A stretch of DNA of 64,000 bases, taken from the NCBI GenBank assembly GCA_021292105.1, contig CM037865.1:67310130-67374129 (forward strand). The letters are read 5' to 3'. Numbering within the stretch: position 1 is the first letter of the stretch; each line of letters opens with the position of its first letter. The position numbers and the translations under genes are program-made. The notes below the pieces were generated by a model. That model did not search any database and was not told where the DNA came from. It saw only the letters and a list, made by a program, of their open reading frames with translations. Of this stretch, positions 1 through 10,708 are shown piece by piece. The stretch is from Anadara kagoshimensis (Eukaryota > Mollusca > Bivalvia > Arcoida > Arcidae).

Positions 1-299
1 GGGTTTATATTAAGCTTCAAAGTAACAACGGTAGACATGTGATGTGTTAAACTACCGGTACATACAGTCTGCATCCAGTTCAAAAGCAATGAAAACTGTA
101 ATAAACATTTTGTGTATTAAGCTACAGTCTGTGCCAAGTTATAATTCAATAGAACTGGTATTTTAAACAACGCCAAGTTACCAAATCAAAACAAAGTGTG
201 GTACAATATGATATGTGCAACTACTGTATACACTAAGCTAAAACATCTGCTACAGACATATGCCCCTACCCCAACATCAGCTACTGTGGTCAAATCTAA

Positions 300-440
300 T
301 ATTTAAACTTGACCTTTAACCTACATGCCTAAAATTTGATGAAAATCCACCCATAGATGTTGAAGATAGGGAACAGACTGTATATATATATTGAGATGGA
401 CAGGCATATCGACAGGATGAATCCTATATACCCCCTAAAC
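300..440 (+). repeat. Dispersed 'ATATACCCC' repeat fragment
   Basis: The sequence runs from a 'gatgaaaatcc' block through 'gatggacaggc' to 'cctatataccccct'. Related copies lie at about 760-960, 22200-22402, 58080-58260 and 63355-63612. The complete form at 21689-22402 has terminal inverted repeats, so this is probably the right end of a MITE. Confidence 0.5.
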
Positions 441-759
441 CTTCTTAACAGGGGTGGGATGAGGCGTTGGTATAATAAAATGTGTTAATGCGAAAAGTTG
501 TAAAAATGTGGAGTGGTGAACTACTACCTGTAAATCAAGTTGCAAAATCAATGAAACTCCAGTTTTAAGATGTGGTAAGTAATTAATTTGTTACTGCTTT
601 TTATAATATTTATGGGAAATTAACCACAACTAAAGATAAGATAATGTACTTTTCACATTACAATTCACTCTGTTAAACAGAAACAAATTTTGTTTAAATC
701 TCACCACTCTAAAAAAGTCAAAATTTAAAAATAAAAAAGCAGTTTCTTTCTTGATGGAC

Positions 760-960
760 AAGTAAAGACCCGTCCTCAAAGGCCTGACAAAAAGATAGAC
801 ATTAAATTAGTTTGCAGCCCATTGCATCAAGTTTTATCAAAATCTCTCCATAGACATGGAAGATATAGAGCAGACAGGATATTGGGACAGAGAACAGACA
901 GATGGACAGACAAGGTGATCCCTATATACCCTCCTCAACTTCAATTACAAGGATAAGACA
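760..960 (+). repeat. Dispersed 'ATATACCCC' repeat fragment
   Basis: Second copy of the same family, with 'catagacatggaagatat', 'cagatggacagaca' and 'ccctatataccctcct' in the same order as in the copy at 300-440. It lies in the EEF1AKMT1 intron. Confidence 0.5.
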
Positions 961-1019
961 CAGACAATAATAACTGCCAAACACCTTATTTAGGGTTAAA
1001 CAAAATAAATTCTACAATT

Positions 1020-1200
1020 TTACACACAAGGTTGAACAAATACCAATTCATGTTCAAATCACAATCCAAAAACAAGGTAAAAACTTTTAAACTTGCAGGG
1101 AGTGAGGCTGGGTGCTTTGGAAGGGTAAGCACCTCCTGTTTATCAAAATTGAAAATGAAAGGAACATGGAACTATGGGACATCAAAACACCCAATATAAT
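1020..1200 (+). repeat. REP-A dispersed repeat (unclassified)
   Basis: About 180 bp containing the landmarks 'gttcaaatcacaatcc', 'gggagtgaggctgggtgct', 'taagcacctcctgttta' and 'ggaactatgggacatcaaa'. I call this family REP-A. Other copies are at about 5695-5890 (+), 31500-31615 (+), 38905-39005 (-), 42262-42480 (+) and 46070-46290 (-). It shows no tRNA promoter boxes and no obvious terminal inverted repeats. Confidence 0.6.
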
Positions 1201-1254
1201 TTTGGATACAGAGACATCATACTATCAACAATATTTTGATAAAGATAACCTTAC

Positions 1255-1532
1255 CTGTACATAAAATGATTTTATCTTTAGTCAGGTATTTGACTGTCAA
1301 AGCTGTTTTACATAAACAATCTTCATTAAGAAATGGCGGATCAGCTATCACAACATCAAAACTTCCCTTCCAATCTGTTGGTAGTTTTAATGGATTATTA
1401 TAATCATAAAATTCAAAGTCTTCTCCATAGATCTTAAATCGTTCATCAAATTCTAAACATTTCACTACACAATTTCCTGGTTTTATTTCTCTGAGTTTCT
1501 TGTAAGCTGTAGGGGCACTGATACAAGCAATT
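1255..1532 (-). CDS. EEF1AKMT1: EEF1A lysine methyltransferase 1, third coding exon
   Basis: This exon encodes the central part of the N6-methyltransferase that methylates a lysine of elongation factor eEF1A. The protein segment starts IACISAPTAYKKLRE and contains FDERFKIYGEDFEFYDYNNP and DVVIADPPFLNEDC, ending at KIILCTG. The DPPF tetrapeptide is the (D/N)PP(Y/F) motif of class I SAM-dependent N6 methyltransferases. Human EEF1AKMT1 (N6AMT2) has matching blocks in the same order. The exon opens after a 'ttcag' acceptor and closes on a 'gtaagg' donor. Its first base completes the arginine codon begun in the previous exon, so the phase agrees. A fourth exon must follow beyond the left edge. Confidence 0.93.
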
Positions 1533-1787
1533 CTGAAACAAAAACAACCAATATTAAATTACGCCTATATTCAATATTAATGCTATATTAATACGTATAG
1601 TGGGGTTATGGTTAACATGAGTTATCTGCCATAAATCACTATCCTCCAGATGTGATAATTTGTACTGCAAATTAACATGAGTTATCTCCCATGTATCACT
1701 ACACATACATTTACATTTCCCTTGAGTTTGATACTTAGACTTCTCTAAATCTAATAATGACCTACTAACATCAACAAAGAATCTAAT

Positions 1788-2021
1788 TACTGTAGATCAC
1801 TTTTTTTCGCGCGAGAGATTTATTTTCACGTAAATTCGCAATTCATCCCATTCGCGAATTCAAATATCACACTTATATTTCCAGCACACAGATATTTCTA
1901 TGTTGACATACATATGTTGTATTCAATAAGATTCCAAACGTGAATTCAAATATTCGGGAATAAGGCCAATATGGTCTTGACGCGAAATTTTCTATTCGTG
2001 AAAAATAAGTGATCTACAGTA
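1788..2021. mobile_element. MITE with TA-ended terminal inverted repeats
   Basis: A 234-bp element in the second EEF1AKMT1 intron. The ends are inverted copies: 'tactgtagatcactt' on the left and 'aagtgatctacagta' on the right. Inside, a 'cgcgaaat'-like block is mirrored near both ends. Terminal TA dinucleotides fit a TA target duplication as made by Tc1/mariner-type transposases. It has no coding capacity. Confidence 0.75.
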
Positions 2022-2830
2022 TATCAATGATCTGTGTGAAATGTGAGTAGTGATTTGGAAGTACCATAAAACCCAAATTCTTCACCATTTGATTTGTCAG
2101 ATTTTGACATTATAAAGGGGCTTGGTTATAAATCAAGGGAATTTATATGTAAAAAATTGATTTTTGGACTTAAAAATAATGTGCTGATAAGTCAGGTGTG
2201 AACCTTTTTGAGGGATATTATAACACAAGGTTTTATTGTTCTGTAACACAAAATATAAAGTATTTTAGATACTATTTTTAACGTTTGACTGGTGATATAA
2301 TAATATAAATGTATATGCATGTTGATGAGGAGTGGCATGTATGATGTAATAGTGGAGCTATGGGTCCAAATCAAGATTCTTTCACTTAAATTTAGGTGAT
2401 CAGTTTTGGAAAAGTGAAGTAAACCAGAGTAACCAAACAAACTTAACTTTATAATACTAGGATCTTTCACATCTTTGTGATGTGAGGTGCTTTTAGTGTA
2501 GTAAAACAAACTAGCTATCATTCTGGGCTTTTACTAGGCCATTTTTGAGGCTCCATATTCTGCCCCATTCAAAATCTTATGGTTTTTATGCAATCATTTT
2601 GCCAATTTTCACAATTTTGGAGATTTCTATCAATTAAACAGGTTTTTTTTCCCCACATATTTGGTCATTAGGATGCTTATTTTCACAATTGAAAGGTCCC
2701 CGTCCCATTCACAAAAGAATGAGAGAGACCCCCGTCATTTACTCAGATATTGTAGGACTTCAGACAGATACAATGTCTAGGTGCTAACACTAAGAACAAA
2801 GCATATATTGTATTTCTATTGTCAATTTAC

Positions 2831-2913
2831 CTTCCATTTACACCAGCTATTCTAACAGCTTCCTCTGCAAGTCTTGTAGCTGTGTTGTCATCATACCAAA
2901 ACTGACTCAATTG
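2831..2913 (-). CDS. EEF1AKMT1: EEF1A lysine methyltransferase 1, second coding exon
   Basis: An 83-bp exon encoding QLSQFWYDDNTATRLAEEAV followed by RIAGVNGR. The QLSQFWY block aligns with the QLSQFWY segment of human EEF1AKMT1. The exon follows a 'ttttag' acceptor and ends at a 'gtaaat' donor. It joins exon 1 in phase 0 (…EDW|QLSQFW…) and splits an arginine codon with exon 3. It is too short to appear as an open frame and was found by reading across the splice sites. Confidence 0.92.
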
Positions 2914-3078
2914 CTAAAATATCAAACATAGTCACAAAAGTTATTAGATTGTACCGGTTACATATAACAAAATAACCAATATGTTTTAAAACTTCTTTTC
3001 AACAAAGAAAAAAACTAAACTTTTTTTAGAGTTTAGATAGCCTTTTTGACAAATTATAAAAATACATGTATTTAATAT

Positions 3079-3083
<5 letters not shown>

Positions 3084-3123
<40 letters not shown>

Positions 3124-3141
3124 TATATATATAATATATAT
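3084..3141. repeat. (AT)n microsatellite
   Basis: Alternating TA run with short 'ata' breaks, in the first intron of EEF1AKMT1. Confidence 0.9.
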
Positions 3142-3629
3142 TTGAAATTTTTGAAAAGTCGTTTGAAGGATGAAAACGTTAGAATTAAATCAGTATACTT
3201 TTCTTGAGAATTACTTTAATTTCTGATATATTTTACAATGTGCAAGGAACTTTAAATAACTTTTCAAATGTATATATATATGATATATATGCACATAAAT
3301 ATGAATTAAAGATATAAGAGAAATGTCATGTTAAAATCAAAACAAATGGGAACCTACGAATAGGACTGCAGAACTTTCATAAGATAAACCCAACAAGTTT
3401 TTATTCAACAGTGCATACATATTTCACAAAGTCCACTCAATGTATTGTAACAAGACATCAAAAGAAAATTAAGTAAAACTCTTGATTTCTTAATATATCT
3501 AAAATCAACTTCAGTAGAAACAATGCCCAATACTATTCATACACTGATAAAAAGAATAGTCTATTAAATTATACACATTTGGGGAAGGTGGTATCTTCTG
3601 GTACTACCGGATATAGAATACTGTATTAC

Positions 3630-3785
3630 CCAATCTTCTTGTAGTTCTACATCATCAATATTCCCTTTTTTGGCATCTTCAAATTTCCTTTCTTGTTCCT
3701 CTTGTTCAACATAAAACTGTTGTAAAGCTGCAAATGTAGCTGCTGATAACTGAGGCTTGTCATCATCAGAATCTGAATCGGACAT
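3630..3785 (-). CDS. EEF1AKMT1: EEF1A lysine methyltransferase 1, first coding exon
   Basis: Encodes the N-terminus: MSDSDSDDDKPQLSAATFAA, then LQQFYVEQEEQERKFEDA and a run ending LQEDW. The acidic start followed by PQLSA..LAALQ.FY.EQ matches the N-terminus of vertebrate EEF1AKMT1. I chose the methionine at 3785 over an upstream in-frame one at 3842 because MSD(x)D is the conserved start and the upstream residues are not family-like. The exon ends at a phase-0 'gtaata' donor. The promoter should lie in 3.8-4.6 kb, where SINEs and the left end of the ISL2EU-like transposon are found. Confidence 0.93.
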
Positions 3786-3954
3786 TATTAATGTAAAAAC
3801 CCAACTCTTTAGTCTGAAATACAATATTTCTAAATTTATCAAATTCTAATGTTCATATGAAACACAAAAGAAGTCTATTATACTACAGTTAATAGACTTT
3901 TGAACATATTTTCTCAAGATTTGTGGATTTAAATCTTGTCTGGGATACACATGT

Positions 3955-4045
3955 GTTACAGGAAAGGAAAAAATGCAACAACAAAACCAGAACTAGAACC
4001 TGGGCTACCCAACCACCTATCGGGTCTGGCCAGTCACACATATAA
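3955..4045 (-). repeat. tRNA-derived SINE fragment (SINE-A)
   Basis: Read on the minus strand, a tRNA-like head is followed by a 'ttgcattttttcctttcctgt' type junction, the same head-to-body junction seen at 14985-15300, 20530-20645 and 20735-20860. The copy is short and degraded. Confidence 0.45.
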
Positions 4046-4254
4046 TTCAAGTAAGATTCTAGCAACAAATATATAACTTATCAACTCAAAGCCATACTAT
4101 TTGCAATATAGTAGTGTGAAGTATAACTACTGTAGAAGACAGGTGAGAAAAAACTCACTGCTAACACAGAAATATAAACAGCAAATGAACTCATCTGAAT
4201 GACACATGTACTGCTTATAATTATGAGAACCAATTTAACATGGTTTGTCTAATC

Positions 4255-4510
4255 AAGAGGGGTCTCAGTTGCCAAGTTGTCTAATGCTAAACTACACACA
4301 TATATTGATCACAGCGACTCTCACGGCCTAGGTTCAAATCCTGCTCAGGTTATATGCTAATGTATTACAGTAAGAAAGTTTGTCAGTTTGCTGATCAAAA
4401 GTCTGCAGTTTTCTCCGGTTTCCTCTCAGCTCTGCCATCCCAGAACTGTCCGCCTCGATATAAGTAAAATAAACTACGTCACACAAGTACTCCTGCTAGT
4501 TGATGCTTTC
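4255..4510 (+). repeat. tRNA-derived SINE (SINE-B)
   Basis: A-box-like 'gttgccaagttgtctaatg' and B-box-like 'ggttcaaatcctgct' about 60 bp apart, spaced as in a long-variable-arm (Leu/Ser-like) tRNA. They are followed by a body with 'ttttctccggtttcctctc' and 'cgcctcgatataagtaaaa'. Body and tail fragments of the same type recur at about 11410-11520, 31861-32015 and 61722-61790. Confidence 0.6.
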
Positions 4511-4635
4511 AAGCCCTTCACGGTACATGCACTCTGGACAGTAAAATGGGTTGTGTTGAAATTATGTGCTCCAGTGACCACAAATAGACCAATTTACAGT
4601 TTGTGCGGAGTTATCTCCCTTTTTTGAGGCAATTT

Positions 4636-4673
4636 AGGTCAAAGGTCAATCGGAGACGGAAGCGGGAAGTTAT
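4636..4673 (+). repeat. Left inverted repeat of the ISL2EU-like element
   Basis: 'aggtcaaaggtcaatcgga' followed by 'gacgg' and 'gggaagtta'. The same word order occurs inverted at 16221-16260 with one extra A in the A-run and a short spacer difference. This is the best evidence for the left boundary. Confidence 0.75.
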
Positions 4674-4800
4674 TATTGTTTATCCTAGCTACAAGTCTAC
4701 ATCCTGGCCGGTTCAGCTTATTTCTTATTCCTTGTTAGTTTTTAATCGTTTAAATTCATTGACATTTTATCTTTTTACATTTTTGTGACAATTTACAACA

Positions 4801-5360
4801 ATGGCTGAGTCTTTTGATGAGTTTTCTACCTGGAAAGTTGATTCTTTGAAACAGTTTTTGAGTGCTAGAGGTTTATCTTGCGATGGTACAAAAAATGAAT
4901 TGGTAGCGCTTTGTTTTTCTGCAGCCCGTTTAAAAATAGATGTCATTCCATCACATTCAGACATTTTAAAGAGTAACGATGTTGAATACCGCCGTATATT
5001 ATCGTCAGTAGGAATACCTGACCCATTCTCTATCTCGGATAACTGGTGTGATGAGAAGTCTGGAGTAGCTCATTGGCCCCCTGTTTTTATTACCGATATC
5101 ATATCATATTTTATGGATGGCGGAATTAATAATAAGAAGTACCTAAACGACTACAAGTTGGGAAAGGCATACGAGTACTTTTGTAGTGAATGGCTCCAGG
5201 AAATCTATTACCATGATATACATCATGACAGCCCATACTGCCTCTTGCGTGCCAGATGCACCCCCTCACAGAGGATTAATGATGAAGACCACAGTGTCTG
5301 GGTGTGTGTCTCCAAAGACGAAGGTGAAATTCAGGCTGCATACTGTACTTGTACTGCAGG
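4801..5360 (+). CDS. SAP/SWIM/YqaJ/PHD protein of the transposon, exon 1
   Basis: First exon of a gene that would encode about 665 residues if the Helentron-like insertion is ignored. Residues ~8-44 (STWKVDSLKQFLSARGL … ALCFSAARL) form a SAP-like helix-extended loop-helix, a DNA/chromatin-binding module. The exon ends in AAYCTCTAG, the CxC half of a SWIM zinc finger whose CxH half is in exon 2. The start ATG follows a 'caacaATGG' context and is the first in-frame ATG. The donor 'GCAGG|gtaagt' splits a glycine codon. It lies only 128 bp inside the left inverted repeat, so the promoter must be within or next to the terminal repeat. The family is usual in invertebrate genomes; its cellular role is not established. 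Confidence 0.85.
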
Positions 5361-5694
5361 GTAAGTTTAATTATATAGATTGTCAAAAATTGTGCATTTG
5401 TCAATGTTACATTGCAATAAACAGTTATGGTCATAAGAGATAAATCATTTAATAAAGCATTTTAGCTAACATCAGTATTCAAAGTTCCTCAAAAATATAC
5501 AAGTAAGCAAAAAAGTCTTGGTGTGTAGTGAAATAGGCCCTTCAGATGTTGCCCACATTTGATTTAATTTTCCTATAACTAGAAAATTACATAGTCTGGT
5601 GAGTGTTGGGTCCCTTAAATGGGATAAAACATCCAGGTAAGAATTTAAAGTTGATGGTTTTGCAATCATGAATCATTATGATATGTCATTGATA

Positions 5695-5890
5695 ATAAAA
5701 AACAAACATACTAATCCATGTCCAAATCACAATCCAGAAGCAAAGTAAACTGACAAGTTAGGTTAGACACGTAAACTTCCACCAGGGAAGTGAGGCCGGA
5801 TGCTCCAGAAAGGTAAGCACCTCCTGTTTAGCTAGCTACACCCGCCACGTGTAATACAATATGAAATGAAAACACATTTCCATAGCCAAA
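5695..5890 (+). repeat. REP-A dispersed repeat
   Basis: A near-complete copy in intron 1 of the YqaJ gene, with 'ccatgtccaaatcacaatcc', 'gggaagtgaggccgga', 'taagcacctcctgttta' and 'acacccgccacgtgta'. Confidence 0.65.
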
Positions 5891-5925
5891 CTGGAACTCT
5901 CAATGGTTGTGTTTTTGTATTTCAG

Positions 5926-6104
5926 ACTTGGTCAGACATGCAACCATATTGCTGGATTGCTGTTTAGGGTAGAGGCTGCAAATAAACTAGGCATTACCAG
6001 TTGTACATCATCCAAATGCACATGGAATATACCATCATCAAAAATGAAACTGGACCAGAGGCCTCTTACATCATTAAATATTGTAAAGTCAAGACATAAT
6101 AAAG
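5926..6104 (+). CDS. SAP/SWIM/YqaJ/PHD protein of the transposon, exon 2
   Basis: Follows a 'tatttcag' acceptor. It opens with LGQTCNHIAGLLFRVEAANK, the CxH half of the SWIM zinc finger (CxC…CxH), so exons 1 and 2 together make one complete SWIM domain. The rest (SCTSSKCTWN, QRPLTSLNIV) matches the linker usual between SWIM and YqaJ domains in this family. It ends with a 'AAAG|gtataa' donor in phase 1. Confidence 0.82.
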
Positions 6105-6384
6105 GTATAAAGTTCACTTTATTATAATTTTATACCAGATTTCATTTCAGTAATATATACATGTATATGTATGTACAATTCTTGAAATATTATTTTGTAT
6201 CAAACATAAACAAAGTTATTGTTTTAATCATTTAACCCCAGAAAACTATGATAATTTCTTTGAAATCTAAGTTTTATTTTTATGGCATGAGAGTAAGAAA
6301 CTTAGAAAACAATATACATTCAAATTTTGTTTAAGTCCTGTGAAATCTAATTCAAACTTTTCTTGACAGAGAGTGACAGAATGA

Positions 6385-6630
6385 TTGAATGGAGTTTTAC
6401 ATCCCAGTCCAAACTATTTCACTTATATCAAGATGTCACCAGGTATAGTTAAAGGGGCAGAAATTTACACCTTTGCAATACACTTAGGTCTATTTGTAGT
6501 GAGAGTTCTTATGCATGCCGCACCTACTGTGACACGTTTTTTAAGATCACATCTGCAGGATCAATGTCTTTCACTACTACTCTTCAAGTGTTTTGGCCTG
6601 ACCCAGATTGGATTCAAACCAATGATAAAA
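6385..6630 (-). repeat. SINE-C fragment (RUDI-like body)
   Basis: Read on the minus strand, this matches the body of the complete SINEs at 25060-25376 and 44787-45085. It ends, on the plus strand, with 'ggagttttacatcccagtcc' and 'tttcacttatatcaagatg'. The tRNA head is decayed. It lies in intron 2 of the YqaJ gene. Confidence 0.6.
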
Positions 6631-6673
6631 GTGGTTTTTGTGACCATTACTGGCATTAGAATTAGACTGACTG

Positions 6674-6851
6674 TACAGTAAAACACAAATATAACGAACA
6701 TGCTTACAACGAATACATGGATAGTACAATGTCATATATTGGACCTTGCCGCTCCTTAAATAAAATCTATTTATAACAATATAACAAATTTCTTTATAAT
6801 GAAGTTAAAAATTGAGTTCCCAGGGCTTCGTTATAAAACTGTTTTACTGTA
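6674..6851. mobile_element. Tc1/mariner-type MITE
   Basis: About 178 bp with inverted ends 'tacagtaaaac…ataacgaa' and 'ttcgttata…gttttactgta', flanked by TA. It sits in intron 2 of the YqaJ gene and has no coding capacity. Confidence 0.8.
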
Positions 6852-7034
6852 TACAAACTTTATTATCCCACAAACAGTGATCCATATAATTTGTAAAATG
6901 AAGCTACACAATTAGTTTATACTATGTTTTCAATAAATGTAACCAATGAATATTACATGTAAATAGCCATGGATATTACATGTAAATTGCAATATATATT
7001 ACATGTAAATATATTTATTTGTCTTATTTTTCAG

Positions 7035-7163
7035 AAAAAAGTCGACCTTTGGTAACACCAAAGAAAAGGAGTTTCAAGCCAGTAGATACAGAACAGAATA
7101 ATGATATAAGCAGCCTGATTGCAGCATTAAGACTATCTGCACCTAATGCATGTATACATAAAG
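7035..7163 (+). CDS. SAP/SWIM/YqaJ/PHD protein of the transposon, exon 3
   Basis: A 129-bp exon between a 'tttttcag' acceptor and a 'AAAG|gtatga' donor. It encodes a basic linker (EKSRPLVTPKKRSFKP) then NNDISSLIAALRLSAPNACI. It keeps the phase of exons 2 and 4. No recognised domain; the K/R-rich stretch could serve nuclear import. Confidence 0.75.
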
Positions 7164-7608
7164 GTATGAGGCTTTAAATACACATGTACATCACCAAACA
7201 CAAACTTTCATCTCAAAATAGTTGATTTACAATTGGAATTAAACATTGACATAGCTGAAAATATTGTCAAATAAATAAAAAGGAGCTGTACATCATTTTT
7301 AAAAATTATATAGGATGTTGTGTAAAGTCTTAGTCTGACAGTTCACTTACTAAACAGTTTTCTTAGGATACTTCAGTTTCCTACATGTGCACTAACCCTG
7401 AACTGACTGCCTTAATACAAGTTACAGAATTTCCATTGAGCCATTGAAGACCATACATAGCTTCACCTACTTCACTCTAAGATTATTATATAAAATAGCA
7501 CACACATAATCACAAGTATCAGTAAACCAAACTAAATTTGTAATAATTAACATTTGTATTATGTACATATTTTGCTGTATAAAATAACATATAATTTCAA
7601 TATTATAG

Positions 7609-8378
7609 GATATATTGCTGGCGAAGACTTGTCAAGAGTGTCCGGTACTACTAGTCATGCAATATCAGAAAGCTCAAACTTTACAGATTGTTCAAATTCT
7701 TCCACTGTTCCTATATTTGATATTTCCAACTTTTACATGAAAAATCTTATCATGAAATGTAGATGTTGTAAAACAAATTTTCTAGATTCTTTACCAGAAA
7801 TTTCAAATGAGGAACAGTGGAACATTAACTTGGAAACCATTGGACAGAATAAAAATAATCACTGGAATGAGCTCAGGAAGGGACGTATTACTGCTTCTAA
7901 TTTTTATACTGTGTTTACGAGAGTAAATACATTAAAGAGTAACACAAATAGTAATTCTAATGTAGATAGGTTAGTTTCTTCTCTGTGTGGTTATCTCACC
8001 ATTAATGAAAATGTTCGCTCTTTAAAATTTGGAAGAGAAATGGAAGGCAAGGCAAAGGCTCAGTATATTACAGAAATGTCACATTCCCATACCAGTTTTA
8101 AAGTAGAAGAATGTGGCATATTTGTAAGCAAAACATATCCATATTTAGCTGCTTCACCTGATGCCTTAGTATCATGTTCCTGTTGTGGAGATGGTGTTCT
8201 AGAAATCAAATGTTCTCTTGTACAAAAATGTCAAGAATGTTTACATTTTTGTAAATGTAATGTTCCAGTGTATTTGTCCACTGCACCAAATTCTATATTT
8301 TCACTTAAAAAAACACATAGTTACTATGCTCAAGTACAGGCACAAATGGCATTTACATCTAGAAAATGGTGTGATTTT
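7609..8378 (+). CDS. SAP/SWIM/YqaJ/PHD protein, exon 4 (YqaJ nuclease part)
   Basis: Follows 'tattatag|G'. Contains the YqaJ/lambda-exonuclease fold motifs in order: ELRKGRITASNFY, LKFGREMEGKAKAQY, PYLAASPDALV, GVLEIKCSL and YYAQVQAQMAF. These supply the expected E, D, ExK and Q residues of this PD-(D/E)xK nuclease family. A Cys-rich insert (QKCQECLHFCKCN) sits between ExK and the QVQ helix. The reading frame is cut at KWCDF by a Helentron-like insertion that brings an immediate TAG. The frame resumes exactly at 10709 (YVYTINGSFVERIEFD), so the insertion did not disturb the host frame. As it stands the gene can make only a protein truncated after the QVQ helix, unless the insertion is spliced out. 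Confidence 0.85.
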
Positions 8379-10708
8379 TAGCTCACCTGACCGAAGGTCA
8401 TGTGAGCTTATGGCATAGCGCAGCGTGTGTATGTGCGTGTGTGCGTGTGTGCGTGTGTGCGTGTGTGCGTCGTTAACACCTATTTTCGACTTCTCCTCTG
8501 AAACTACTGGACAGTTTTTAATGAAACTTTGTCAGAAGTATATATGGGCCGGTGCAATTCAGATTTGTTCGTGGCGTTGCCATGGCTACCATAACTAGGT
8601 CAAGGTGACCTAGGGGTGCAAAAATCTTAAAAAATCTTCTTCTCCGAAAGTACTGATTGGAGAAAAAATCTGATGTGATATTTGGCTTCTCTAGGGTCTT
8701 AAGCCTATAGTTTGTTCATTTTGTAAAAATCGGATAAAAAATAGGTTACGCGTTTTTGCGTTTAATTTTGAAAAAATCGTAAAATAGCTTCAAATTGTTA
8801 TAACTTGACTATTTGACCAGATAATGACATGGGGTTTTCAGTTTTGACATCTTCCTGTTAGTATCTTCAAAATGAGGTCAAGGTCAATTGTGAAGGTCGT
8901 GACCTAATTTTTTTTACCTCTGATTATATATATTATCTCGAAAACTATAAACCTTTTGTATAGGCATGTATATTAGAATGTTGTAGGTATTGATACAACG
9001 ATCATTTTGATGTATAGAAAAAGGTCATGGGTTCAAAGGTCAAGGTCACAGATGTGAAACAATACCGAAATGGTTAATTATCTCGAAAACTATAAACTTT
9101 TTGTATAGGCATGTATATTAGAATGTTGTAGGTATTGATACAACGATCATTTTGATGTATAGAAAAAGGTCATGGGTTCAAAGGTCAAGGTCACAGATGC
9201 GAAACAATACCGAAATTGTTAATTATCTCGAAAACTATAAACTTTTTGTATAGGCATGTATATTAGAATGTTGTAGGTATCAATACAATGATCATTTTGA
9301 TGTATAGAAAAAGGTCATGGGTTCAAAGGTCAAGGTCACAGATGTGAAACAATACTGAAATGGTTAATTATCTCGAAAACTATAAACTTTTTGTATAGGC
9401 ATGTATATTAGAATGTTGTAGGTATTGATACAACGATCATTTTGATGTATAGAAAAAGGTCATGGGTTCAAAGGTCAAGGTCACAGATGTGAAACAATAC
9501 CGAAATGGTTAATTATCTCGAAAACTATAAACTTTTTGTATAGGCATGTATATTAGAATGTTGTAAGTATTGAAACAACCATCATTTTGATGTATAGAAA
9601 AAGGTCATGGGTTCAAAGGTCAAGGTCACAGACGCGAAACAATACCGAAATGGTTAATTATCTCGAAAACTATAAACATTTTGTATAGGCATGTATATTA
9701 GAATGTTGTAGGTATTGATACAATGATCATTTTGATGTATAGAAAAAGGTCATGGGTTTAAAGGTCAAGGTCACAGATGTGAAACAATACCGAAATGGTT
9801 AATTATCTCGAAAACTATAAACTTTTTGTATAGGCATGTATATTAGAATGTTGTAGGTATTGATACAACGATCATTTTGATGTATAGAAAAAGGTCATGG
9901 GTTCAAAGGTCAAGGTCACAGATGCAAAACAATACTGAAATGGTTAATTATCTCGAAAACTATAAACTTTTTGTATAGGCATGTATATTAGAATGTTGTA
10001 GGTATTGATACAACGATCATTCTGATGTATAGAAAAAGGTGATGGGTTCAAAGGTCAAGGTCACAGATGTGAAACGATACCGAAATGGTTAATTATCTCA
10101 AAATCTATTAACTTTTTGTATAGGCTTGTATATTAGAATGTTGTAGGTATTGATACAATGATCATTTTGATGTATAGAAAAAGGTCATGGGTTCAAAGGT
10201 CAAGGCCACAGATGCAAAACAATACCGAAATGGTTAATTATCTCCAAAACTATAAACTTTTTGTATAGGCATGTATATTAGAATGTTGTAGATATTGATA
10301 CAACAATCATTTTGATTTATAGAAAAAGGTTATGGGTTTAAAGGTCAAGGTCACATATGCGAAACAATACCGAAATGTTTAATTATCTCGAAAACTATAA
10401 ACATTTTGTATAGGCATGTATATTAGAATGTTGTAGGTATCGATACAATGATCATTTTGATGTATAGAAAAAGGTCTTGGGTTCAAAGGTCAAGGTCACA
10501 GATGTGAAACAATACTGAAATGGTTAATTATCTTGAAAACTATTAACTTTTTGTATAGGCATGTATATTAGAATGTTGTAGGTATTAATACAACGGTTAT
10601 CATGATGTAAAAAAAAAAGTCATTGGGGTTTAGTATTTATGTTTTCTTTAAATCTATCAGCTAGCCATTAGTTATCAGGTGAGCGTATCAGGCCCATGGG
10701 CCTCTTGT
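8379..10708 (+). mobile_element. Helentron-like (HINE / 'pearl'-type) element with central 146-bp repeats
   Basis: A 2330-bp non-autonomous element. The left end is 'tagctcacctgaccgaaggt', then a GTGTGTGC microsatellite. The core is about twelve tandem 146-bp units. Near the right end are 'tatcaggtgagcg', inverted to the left-end 'gctcacctga', and a short palindrome 'ggcccatgggcc' followed by 'tcttgt'. This architecture (subterminal inverted repeats, tandem repeats, 3' palindrome, insertion in a T-run, no terminal inverted repeats) matches Helentron-associated elements and the 'pearl' elements described in bivalves. The boundary is uncertain by one or two T residues. It has no ORF of its own. 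Confidence 0.78.
8930..10615 (+). repeat. Tandem array of ~146-bp units (about 12 copies)
   Basis: Each unit starts near 'ttatctcgaaaactataaac' and includes 'gtataggcatgtatattaga', 'gatcattttgatgtatag' and 'gggttcaaaggtcaaggtca'. Units start at about 8931, 9077, 9223 and onward to 10527. Inner copies differ by a few substitutions; those after 10080 and the last unit are more diverged. This is the satellite core of the Helentron-like element. Confidence 0.95.

Larger units (their letters stand above)
1..1254 (-). other. Last visible intron of EEF1AKMT1 (partial), repeat-rich
   Basis: This stretch follows the splice donor of the third EEF1AKMT1 exon. The final exon (the end of the methyltransferase fold and the C-terminus) is not recognisable here and presumably lies beyond the left edge. 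The sequence is AT-rich and holds two copies of a dispersed repeat ending in 'ctatatacccc' and one copy of the REP-A repeat, listed separately. Confidence 0.6.

Noticed and set aside
3786-3842. Upstream in-frame ATG that would extend EEF1AKMT1.
   Set aside because: The added residues do not match the family, whereas MSDSDSDDD does.
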